In this document: positions 1-5,298 of the stretch, piece by piece
How positions within the stretch are numbered: the first letter of the stretch is position 1
How the letters are laid out: the number at the start of each line of letters is the position of its first letter
From: Scatosoma sp045656625
Lineage (GTDB): Bacteria; Bacillota; Clostridia; Christensenellales; Borkfalkiaceae
Direction of reading: 5' to 3'
Assembly: GCA_045656625.1 (NCBI GenBank)
Contig: JAZORL010000194.1
Location: 1 to 5,298, forward strand
DNA: 5,298 bases
Made by a program: the position numbers and the translations under genes
The notes under the pieces: generated by a model
What the model was told of the DNA's origin: nothing
What the model saw: only the letters and a program-made list of their open reading frames with translations
The model's database searches: none

Positions 1-1367
1 TCAATCCTACTATTATGGTTGATGAAGAATGTGATGAATTGTTCTATACGGAAGAATTTAAGGCGGCGGAAGATTTTGAAGAACGTGATGAAATTTTTTC
101 AGTGATTGATGCGCATCCGTTCTTTGATGAAAATGGTGAGTTATATTTATATTTCTGTCGTCATATGTCGAACAAGAATCCGGGGGGACATAATATTTGG
201 GGCGTAAAAATGCAAGATATGGTTACGCCCGATTGGACGACGTTAACGTGCTTATTTAGAGGAACATACGCTTCTAATTTTACCGATACCGTAATGCTTG
301 GCAATAAGGACGCAACGATTGGAAAAAAATTCGTACGTACGGAATATGCAGGGCAAGGAGAAGTGGATCCTAATTATCCGAGACATTTAGGTAGAAGTTG
401 GAAAAGCTATACCACATATGCGGATGGTACGGAAAGTACGGATGGACAGAATGAATTTAATTTGATTGAAGCCCCGAATATGATTACCACCAAAGACAAG
501 GATGGTAAAACGGTTTATGTGATGTCGTACGCGCCCATCGGCGTGGACAACGTAACGGGTGATTACGATATGAAAGCGGCGTATGCTTATTCTCCGTTGG
601 GCCCGTTTATTAAACCCAATCCGGATCAAGGTGCGACGATTTTGGGCGTGGACGCAAGTGTAAACGATTTTATGTCAAATTTGGGTCACGCGTCGTTCGT
701 AGAAGTAGGCGACGAAGTATGGATAGCACATTGGCAAAGGCAAACACCTTTTGGTGGACTTGACCAAGGCAGATTATATGCGCTTTCGTCTTGTAGTTTT
801 CAATATATTGAAAGTACGGGAATTTATATGCCGATAGCGAACGGTCCTACGACGTCGTTGCAAGCGAAAACTTCCATTTCAACTGGTTACAAAAACGTTG
901 CGCTTAATGCAAAAATCTCCGCAACGAACGTAAAGAGCAGTTCGACTAAGTATTTGAATGACGGTATGTGGGTAACGCGCGGAGTTTGGGCGGATAGAGA
1001 GTTTAGGGCGGATAAATCGACGGAAATTACAATTACTTTCGATAAACCTACCGATATTCGCGGTGTGTTAATCTATAATTCGTATTCGACGGATAACGCG
1101 TTCAAGAATATTTCAAAAATAAAGTTTAATTTAGCCGAAACACCTACTTGGCATACGGGCGAAGAAACAAGCTGTTATATTCGCAATTTACCATATAACG
1201 TGGACGCATATATGACGGGAAAAGAAAAACTTCAACCTGGATCTGCGGCGGTGGCAACGTTTAACGAAATCAAAGTAAATTCAATTACCATTACAGTATC
1301 GGAAGGAGATTTGTATAAAGGTAAAGGCGAACTTCGCATTTCGGAAATTGTTGTACTTGGGAAATAA
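1..1367 (+). CDS. GH43-like glycoside hydrolase with C-terminal F5/8C (CBM32-like) domain, 5'-partial
   Basis: The reading frame is open from the left edge (codons from position 3 read N-P-T-I before the ATG at 15), and no ribosome binding site precedes that ATG, so it is internal and the true start is upstream. Residues below count from that Met. The catalytic part (to about residue 283) looks like a five-bladed GH43 beta-propeller: IDAHPFFD with D32 as the likely pKa-modulating Asp, followed by the YLYF strand; IEAPNM with E152 as the likely general acid; and LGHASF with H225, matching the His that binds the central ion in GH43 enzymes. The general-base Asp must lie upstream. Residues about 294-450 (NVALNAKISAT to RISEIVVLG) resemble an F5/8 type C/CBM32-like beta-sandwich. 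GH43 enzymes mostly act on arabinose- or xylose-containing glycans; the substrate here cannot be read. The stop is 15 bases before the lipoprotein gene, suggesting co-transcription. Other five-bladed families (GH117-like, GH32/68-like) are less likely alternatives. Confidence 0.8.
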   Translation, partial: NPTIMVDEECDELFYTEEFKAAEDFEERDEIFSVIDAHPFFDENGELYLYFCRHMSNKNPGGHNIWGVKMQDMVTPDWTTLTCLFRGTYASNFTDTVMLGNKDATIGKKFVRTEYAGQGEVDPNYPRHLGRSWKSYTTYADGTESTDGQNEFNLIEAPNMITTKDKDGKTVYVMSYAPIGVDNVTGDYDMKAAYAYSPLGPFIKPNPDQGATILGVDASVNDFMSNLGHASFVEVGDEVWIAHWQRQTPFGGLDQGRLYALSSCSFQYIESTGIYMPIANGPTTSLQAKTSISTGYKNVALNAKISATNVKSSSTKYLNDGMWVTRGVWADREFRADKSTEITITFDKPTDIRGVLIYNSYSTDNAFKNISKIKFNLAETPTWHTGEETSCYIRNLPYNVDAYMTGKEKLQPGSAAVATFNEIKVNSITITVSEGDLYKGKGELRISEIVVLGK

Positions 1368-1375
1368 AAGGAGGG
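1368..1375 (+). promoter_or_regulatory. Ribosome binding site of the lipoprotein gene
   Basis: AAGGAGGG begins directly after the TAA stop of the GH43-like gene and sits 7 bases before the ATG at 1383. It is a near-perfect Shine-Dalgarno sequence and fixes that start. Its contact with the preceding stop fits translational coupling of the two genes. Confidence 0.85.
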
Positions 1376-1382
1376 AAAAATA

Positions 1383-1457
1383 ATGAAAAAGAAAACCAAA
1401 TTATTTTTAACTCTTGCTTTAAGTGCAGTATCATTTCTTTGCATAGGTACAGCTTGT
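1383..1457 (+). other. Lipoprotein signal peptide with lipobox Cys25
   Basis: The N-terminus has K2, K3, K4 and K6, then a hydrophobic core (LFLTLALSAVSFLCIG) and T-A-C with Cys25 as the expected lipidated residue. The following residues are polar and acidic (SQDTD), as expected for an exposed lipoprotein linker. An alternative Cys20 sits inside the hydrophobic core and is a poorer candidate. Confidence 0.75.
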
Positions 1458-4304
1458 AGTCAAGATACGGACGGTCCTTTGGGTGCAGCCTACGATTGGG
1501 TGTTTGATAAACCGCAAGCTGGTACGCCCGATGAGTATATGGCGATTGATGGTAAACTTGATGAAGATATATGGCAGAACAAAAACGTGCTTGCGCAAAC
1601 CATTAAAGGCGTTTCTTGGTCGGCTACTACTCATTTTACCGATAAAGGTTTGTACGTTGGCGTAAGAGCAACAGACGATACAATGTCCTATGAAACGCGT
1701 TACACTTCCCGTTCGGTAATTTACGTATATCTTTGTAAAACGGGTACGCAAACGTACAATATTAACAATCTTTCCTACCATCAAGGTAGAAATTACGTCT
1801 TTCAATTAGACCCTTATTATTGTCGTTCTAAAAGCCGTATTCCCTACAATTACAAGGCGTATGTGGAAGGGGAACTCAATAGTGAAACGAAATGCACAAT
1901 GACGGCAGAGTTGTTCTTAACGTGGGAAGATTTGTATTATACGCAAGAGGAACTTGGGGAGAACGGTTATCCCGAAGATATACAAATGTACGTGAATTAT
2001 GAGGGCGAAAAATCGGAAATTCTCGGAACGTGTTTATGGAGAGAAGAAACCTATCTTCAATTTGATAAAGACGGATATGCGGGTGGTTTAGAACACGAGC
2101 AATACGGTAGCATTGAGAATGGATTGTCCGCAACGGATAAATGGGAAATCAATACTGAAAATAAAGTACAAACCGCGGCAGGTAGAACGCAGATTTTATG
2201 GTTAAAAGACGCTTACGCAAAAGATTTTGTATTTGAAGCGAAATTAAAGCCAATTGGGAAAACGGCGGACGGGAAAGATATTTCCCTTCGTGGCGAACGG
2301 GTTTCGGGTAGAATCGGTTTAATCAACGAGACGACAAATGGGGATTATACGATTTTTTCCGCTGACGCGCGTTCTATTGGGGATAAATCAGTTGGACAAA
2401 AAATAGTTCAGTTGCAAACTTGTCAGCAAATCGACAGTTTCCATTGGCAAAACTTAATTGGACTTTCGGAAACAGTAGATAAGAATTACGACCAAGAAGA
2501 TATAGTGCTTCGAGTAATCAAACAGGACGATATGTTCTATTATTTCTATGGCGATACCTATTGGGGTTGTGAACGTATTGCAGATATGCAAGATGAAACT
2601 TATTGCGGTTTTTATACAAGTCAAGGTATGGTAGTAGAAAGTTATAGTTTTGAGAACTATACGGGAAAGAGTGCGGAGCTTACGGCTAAACTTTCAGAAT
2701 ACGTGTATTTCGTAGACGTTGCGGGCGAGATGACTCGCGGTTCGGTTAGCACAAGTGCATACGCCGTTGGCAAAGGACAAGAAGTAACGATTTCTTTCTT
2801 GCCGAAATCGAAGAGCGTTCTAACGCAAATAACCAAAGACGGTGTTGACGTTTATGATGAAATCGTCAATGAAATGAACGAAAAGTGTGAATATACGTTC
2901 ATACCTACGGCTGACGTTTCGTTTGACGCAGAATTTACGGCGTTTAGTAATAATGATTTGGTAAAAGCAGTTATTGTTTTCCAAGATGAAAACGACGTGC
3001 AAGTAAAAGACGCAAATTATGAAATTGTCGGTAGTAATAAACTATTGTTCTATAAGGGTACGCCGAATAGTTCGGGTTATGTTATTTTGCAGATTCCTAA
3101 ACAAGGCGAATATGAAATAGACGGTAGAACGTTTGTTGTTGACGGTAGTTATAGTTTATATTCTTCATTTGGAAATAATCACGACGTTTATACGAGCTTT
3201 TCTTTGACAGATGAAACGACGTCTACGGATATCAAGGGCAATGCAGAAAGCGTAAAAGATACCAAATCGTTTACTTTATACGTACAAGCTTCTGAAAACG
3301 AATGGGGTACGATTACGGTAAACGGTATTAACGTAACGGGTTCGGGGAAATTAGGATACAACGAAGAAACGGGCAACTATTACGCGGAAAATCGTACGGT
3401 GAGACGTTATTATAAAACGATGATCGGTGAGAATTTCGTTTTGGATTCCCATATTTCTATGACGGAAGTAGGAAATAATAACGGGCACCTTGCTGCTATT
3501 GCCGTGACCGATGGAAACGATGTAATGGTATTGAAGTACAATATTGAACAATGGGGCAACTTGATTATCGCAACGGGCAATTCGGCAACGGAAACGTCGG
3601 TGGAATTTGCAATTACAGGCTTTGGTTGGAACGGAAAGATACATCAAGTAGCAGACGCCAAAAACGGAATCAAAGGCGAAACGGAAATGGCGTTTAAGCT
3701 TGTGAAGTGCGGTTCAGCGTTGTATCTATTTAATAAAAACGGCGAAATGCGCGCGTATTTCAATAAAGACGGTATTCATCTTGTAAACGGAACTTCGATT
3801 GCTTGGGGCGAAGGAAACTTGGCGGCTATAAACGAGGATATCAAGGGTTTATTCTCAACGGGCAACGAAATGGCGATAGGGGTATTCACTTATCCCGATA
3901 CGGGTTTGCGTGCAGAATTTAATTTTGATTTTTCTACGGAGCTTGAAAAAGTTTATACTGCTGCGATTGGATACGGGGAATTTACTCTCAAACTTGATGC
4001 GGCTTGTACGCTTGCGGAAGAATATCCTATTAAAGGCGGTTACGGTATGGGTGAAATCGTCCAAATCGGTGTAGATGTCAAAAATGCAAGATATGCAAAA
4101 TTGCAAATGATTCTTACGGACGAAAATGGAACACGTGTAATTGACGGAAAGTATGATTGGTCTAACGGTTGCGTTACGTTTACCTTCGAGTATGGTGGCG
4201 GAGTAATAAACGCAAATATTGTTGTTATCGACGACGGCGATATGGGTTGGTCAAACGATTGGGATAATTTTGATCCTGACCGTGATAATACCGTAATTAA
4301 ATAA
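1383..4304 (+). CDS. Large modular surface lipoprotein: CBM9-like, two concanavalin-like modules, conserved C-terminal tail
   Basis: This 973-residue protein starts with a lysine-rich N-terminus, a hydrophobic stretch and a lipobox-like IGTAC with Cys25, so it is probably a membrane-anchored lipoprotein on the outer face; Gly at -3 is not the commonest choice. Modules in order, by eye: about 52-230, CBM9-like (IDGKLDEDIW, then a GLYVGVRATDD strand, and VEGELN...ELFLTWEDL); about 250-427, a concanavalin A-like sandwich (FVFEAKL, GRIGLI, IVLRVIKQDDMFYYFYGD, SYSFENYTG); about 431-522, a divergent InlB/Bacterial-repeat-like module (GKGQEVTISF, then YTFIPTADVSFDAEF); about 525-610, a carboxypeptidase-regulatory-like sandwich; about 625-850, a second concanavalin-like module; about 855-950, another beta-rich module; and a tail from 952. 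No catalytic motif is recognised, so a binding or scaffold role is inferred, perhaps presenting glycan to the GH43-like enzyme encoded just upstream. Module borders are approximate and the overall function is unknown. Confidence 0.85.
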   Translation: MKKKTKLFLTLALSAVSFLCIGTACSQDTDGPLGAAYDWVFDKPQAGTPDEYMAIDGKLDEDIWQNKNVLAQTIKGVSWSATTHFTDKGLYVGVRATDDTMSYETRYTSRSVIYVYLCKTGTQTYNINNLSYHQGRNYVFQLDPYYCRSKSRIPYNYKAYVEGELNSETKCTMTAELFLTWEDLYYTQEELGENGYPEDIQMYVNYEGEKSEILGTCLWREETYLQFDKDGYAGGLEHEQYGSIENGLSATDKWEINTENKVQTAAGRTQILWLKDAYAKDFVFEAKLKPIGKTADGKDISLRGERVSGRIGLINETTNGDYTIFSADARSIGDKSVGQKIVQLQTCQQIDSFHWQNLIGLSETVDKNYDQEDIVLRVIKQDDMFYYFYGDTYWGCERIADMQDETYCGFYTSQGMVVESYSFENYTGKSAELTAKLSEYVYFVDVAGEMTRGSVSTSAYAVGKGQEVTISFLPKSKSVLTQITKDGVDVYDEIVNEMNEKCEYTFIPTADVSFDAEFTAFSNNDLVKAVIVFQDENDVQVKDANYEIVGSNKLLFYKGTPNSSGYVILQIPKQGEYEIDGRTFVVDGSYSLYSSFGNNHDVYTSFSLTDETTSTDIKGNAESVKDTKSFTLYVQASENEWGTITVNGINVTGSGKLGYNEETGNYYAENRTVRRYYKTMIGENFVLDSHISMTEVGNNNGHLAAIAVTDGNDVMVLKYNIEQWGNLIIATGNSATETSVEFAITGFGWNGKIHQVADAKNGIKGETEMAFKLVKCGSALYLFNKNGEMRAYFNKDGIHLVNGTSIAWGEGNLAAINEDIKGLFSTGNEMAIGVFTYPDTGLRAEFNFDFSTELEKVYTAAIGYGEFTLKLDAACTLAEEYPIKGGYGMGEIVQIGVDVKNARYAKLQMILTDENGTRVIDGKYDWSNGCVTFTFEYGGGVINANIVVIDDGDMGWSNDWDNFDPDRDNTVIK
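4236..4301 (+). other. C-terminal tail motif, copy 1 (end of the lipoprotein)
   Basis: The last 22 residues (952-973) follow a beta-rich module and read G-D-M-G-W-S-N-D-W-D-N-F-D-P-D-R-D-N-T and three more residues. The segment is rich in Asp and Trp and matches the end of the 60-residue protein encoded next door at ten positions with one single-residue gap. It follows the last folded module directly and contains no hydrophobic membrane segment or LPxTG-type motif. Confidence 0.7.
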
Positions 4305-4351
4305 AAGCATAGATCTACCAAAATAAAAAAAACTACAAGGAGGACGGTTTT
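4305..4351 (+). other. A-rich 47-base intergenic gap without visible terminator or promoter
   Basis: The gap holds an A-rich run (about 4320-4332) and the ribosome binding site of the small gene. I see no stem followed by a T-tract and no convincing -35/-10 pair, so transcription probably runs through into the small gene. It is the largest gap in the window. Confidence 0.5.
4337..4343 (+). promoter_or_regulatory. Ribosome binding site of the 60-residue protein gene
   Basis: AAGGAGG lies 8 bases before the ATG at 4352. A second in-frame ATG at 4358 would sit 14 bases away, too far, so the first ATG is preferred. The strong site is the main evidence that this short frame is a real gene. Confidence 0.85.
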
Positions 4352-4534
4352 ATGCGAATGAAACAACGTGGCAAGTTGCTTTGCAAAAAGCAACAATATG
4401 AAACGCCGCAAGTGGAAGTATGTGGGTTAAATTTAACCGATATAGTTCGTACAAGCGGTAATGGAACAATGGGATGGGCGGACGATTGGACTGGTAATTG
4501 GACACCGAACCGAGACGATACTTTCGTGGATTAA
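4352..4534 (+). CDS. Small 60-residue protein with Y-x-x-P...D-I-V-x-T-S core and Trp-rich tail
   Basis: The gene is supported by a perfect ribosome binding site, by position inside a tight plus-strand cluster, and by protein-level similarity of its C-terminus to that of the preceding lipoprotein. It has three parts: a basic N-terminus (R2, K4, R6, K8, K12, K13); a middle reading YETPQVEV then DIVRTSG (residues 16-36), which reminds me of short, uncharacterised proteins of gut bacteria with a K-x-Y-x-x-P-x-x-E-V start and a D-I/V-I/V-x-T-S centre, although I could not check this; and a tail (38-60) with W42, W46 and W50 spaced four apart and ending P-N-R-D-D-T-F-V-D. There are two cysteines, C11 and C24. 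No signal peptide or membrane segment is visible, so it is cytosolic unless exported by a dedicated route. Its stop overlaps the ribosome binding site of the next gene. Options include a ribosomally made peptide precursor, a signalling peptide or a partner of the lipoprotein; none is established. Confidence 0.75.
   Translation: MRMKQRGKLLCKKQQYETPQVEVCGLNLTDIVRTSGNGTMGWADDWTGNWTPNRDDTFVD
4375..4394 (+). promoter_or_regulatory. Perfect 8-bp hairpin with GCAA (GNRA) loop inside the start of the small gene
   Basis: GTTGCTTT and AAAGCAAC are exact inverse complements around a GCAA tetraloop, a member of the stable GNRA class. The stem begins 23 bases after the start of the ATG and covers codons 8 to 15. 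It has no T-tract on either strand, so it is not a terminator. It could affect translation of the small protein, but a stem of this size can arise by chance in a window this long. Confidence 0.25.
4463..4531 (+). other. C-terminal tail motif, copy 2 (end of the 60-residue protein)
   Basis: Residues 38-60 read G-T-M-G-W-A-D-D-W, a five-residue spacer, then P-N-R-D-D-T-F-V-D and stop. Compared with the lipoprotein tail, the G, M, G, W, D, W, P, R, D and T positions are identical and several others are conservative (S/A, N/D, F/W, I/V), with one inserted Asn in the spacer. The tail is placed at the extreme C-terminus in both proteins. Confidence 0.7.
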
Positions 4535-4539
4535 GGAGG
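4533..4539 (+). promoter_or_regulatory. Ribosome binding site of the secreted surface protein gene, overlapping the previous stop
   Basis: AAGGAGG shares its first two bases with the TAA stop of the 60-residue protein gene and lies 6 bases before the ATG at 4546. The overlap suggests that translation of the small protein and of the surface protein is coupled. Confidence 0.85.
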
Positions 4540-4545
4540 CAAAAA

Positions 4546-4647
4546 ATGAAAAAGAATTTTACTAAGAAAACAGTAATCACTATGGCAACTGCTCTTTGCG
4601 TGGCAACGTTTGTTGGTGGCGTAATGACGTCGGTAAACGCATCTGCT
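4546..4647 (+). other. Sec signal peptide of the surface protein
   Basis: Residues 1-34 show the three expected regions: a basic start (KKNFTKK), a hydrophobic core (VITMATALCVATFVGGVM) and a polar end with A32-S33-A34 before A35. Cleavage after residue 34 is the likeliest site; one residue later is also possible. Confidence 0.8.
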
Positions 4648-5298
4648 GCTACGGAAGTACAAACGCTTACGGGCTTTGAATGTGCGGGGGCATCTGTAAA
4701 TGCACAAGAACTTGGTATGCGTTTTGTGTTTGACCTTACGGGAGATGCGGTAGCGAAAAAAGATTTGACGGCGGGCGTTGTATATATGCCTTACGATATG
4801 TATAAGGGCGATATTAACGCATTTGTAAAAGGACAAGAAAAGTCTTTGACGACGGAATTTTCTTGGCAGGATAATACGGCAACTGCCGACGAAACGGATA
4901 TGGTAGGATATACTTATCTTTCGGCAGACATTATTCCTAATACAATGTATAACCGCGTATTACTTGTTCGTGGCTACATAGAAGACGGAGAAAACGTGTA
5001 TTACACCGAACCCATAAAAACTTCTATGGCATATTCCGCGTGGAAGGGAATTGCCGTATTGCCCGATTATGAAGAACAACTCAAAACTTATATGGGTCCT
5101 TATACCCTTACTTATGAAGGCGGAAAGGTTGAAAGCTTATATTATGGTGATACAATTACGGGCTTACCTACCCAAATTGATGGCGCAAACGTGGAAAAAT
5201 GGTATTGGGATGAAGAATTAACGGACGATATCGCAGCGAACGATTACGCAACGGGTTCTATGAATATCTATTACGAACTTGAAAAGTTCACGGTAAGC
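4546..5298 (+). CDS. Secreted surface protein with gut-Bacillota surface module and InlB-like repeat, 3'-partial
   Basis: The frame is open from the ATG to the right edge (251 residues, no stop). A Sec signal peptide is clear: lysines at 2, 3, 7 and 8, a hydrophobic core, and an A-S-A signal peptidase I site at residues 32-34; there is no lipobox. Residues about 43-167 (GFECAGASV, LGMRFVFDL, LTAGVVYMPYDMY, YNRVLLVRGYIEDGENVYYTEPIK, MAYSAW) look like a beta-rich module I associate with surface proteins of gut Clostridia, whose function I do not know. Residues about 186-245 (YTLTYEGGK, LYYGDTITGLPT, VEKWYWDEELT, MNIYYELEKF) resemble an InlB B-repeat/Flg_new-type module. Such repeats usually form elongated stalks for adhesion or spacing from the wall. 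The start is fixed by the upstream ribosome binding site. The C-terminus, where an anchor, an enzyme domain or another copy of the tail motif could lie, is outside the window. Confidence 0.85.
   Translation, partial: MKKNFTKKTVITMATALCVATFVGGVMTSVNASAATEVQTLTGFECAGASVNAQELGMRFVFDLTGDAVAKKDLTAGVVYMPYDMYKGDINAFVKGQEKSLTTEFSWQDNTATADETDMVGYTYLSADIIPNTMYNRVLLVRGYIEDGENVYYTEPIKTSMAYSAWKGIAVLPDYEEQLKTYMGPYTLTYEGGKVESLYYGDTITGLPTQIDGANVEKWYWDEELTDDIAANDYATGSMNIYYELEKFTVS

Noticed and set aside
332..341. Palindrome CGTACGTACG in the GH43-like gene
   Set aside because: It is a short alternating palindrome inside coding sequence, with no partner copy or context suggesting an operator.
387..629. Minus-strand and alternative-frame open stretches within the GH43-like and lipoprotein genes
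   Set aside because: They overlap well-supported protein domains on the plus strand and show no domain or coherent composition of their own.
4269..4301. Dockerin or EF-hand-like calcium loop at the lipoprotein end (D-P-D-R-D-N-T-V)
   Set aside because: The D-x-D-x-D spacing fits the first half of such a loop, but the protein stops before the position-12 acidic ligand and has no second loop or flanking helix; the matching segment in the small protein has Thr instead of the first Asp.
4236..4301. LPxTG, PEP-CTERM or similar C-terminal sorting signal
   Set aside because: There is no LPxTG-like or PEP motif, no hydrophobic segment and no basic end; the protein already has an N-terminal lipobox.
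4305..4351. Possible terminator or separate promoter before the small gene
   Set aside because: The run is A-rich on the plus strand with no preceding stem for a rightward terminator, and no -35/-10 pair of reasonable spacing is visible.
4040..4411. Minus-strand reading frame of about 123 codons spanning the lipoprotein end and the small gene
   Set aside because: It is antisense to two supported genes, crosses their intergenic gap and has no recognisable domain; it is best explained as a shadow.
4531..4836. Minus-strand reading frame of about 101 codons opposite the surface protein start
   Set aside because: It lies antisense to a gene with a clear ribosome binding site and signal peptide; its translation is rich in Arg, His, Cys and Tyr in the manner of antisense shadows and has no recognisable domain.

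Overview
The window looks like a stretch of a carbohydrate-active, cell-surface locus from a low-to-moderate GC Gram-positive bacterium, most likely a gut Clostridia (Bacillota). The evidence is: strong AAGGAGG-type ribosome binding sites before every visible start, TAA as the only stop used, a lipoprotein signal and an AxA-type secretion signal with short lysine-rich N-termini, and surface modules common in gut Bacillota (CBM9-like, concanavalin-like, InlB/Bacterial-repeat-like). The finer placement is a guess.

All genes run on the plus strand, tightly packed, and no terminator or promoter is visible between them, so they probably form one operon. In order: (1) positions 1-1367, the 3' part of a GH43-like glycosidase with a C-terminal F5/8C-type (CBM32-like) domain; its start and catalytic base lie upstream of the window. 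(2) 1383-4304, a 973-residue modular lipoprotein with a CBM9-like domain, two concanavalin-like modules, beta-rich spacer modules and a short Trp/Asp-rich C-terminal tail. (3) 4352-4534, a 60-residue protein with no signal peptide. (4) 4546 to the window end, the first 251 residues of a secreted surface protein that is open at the right edge.

The most notable observation is that the last ~22 residues of the large lipoprotein and of the 60-residue protein share one pattern: G-x-M-G-W-x-x-D-W, a short spacer, then P-x-R-D-x-T and three residues to the stop. Of seven identical residues with degenerate codons, six use different codons, so the similarity has been kept at protein level rather than reflecting a fresh DNA duplication. 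The function of the tail is unknown; a transferable C-terminal recognition, sorting or modification tag is one possibility.

As a working picture, the GH43-like enzyme cleaves a plant-type glycan, the lipoprotein holds a glycan or scaffold at the membrane, and the last protein decorates the envelope. The small protein is the unexplained member. No transporter, regulator, mobile element, RNA gene or CRISPR array is seen in the window.
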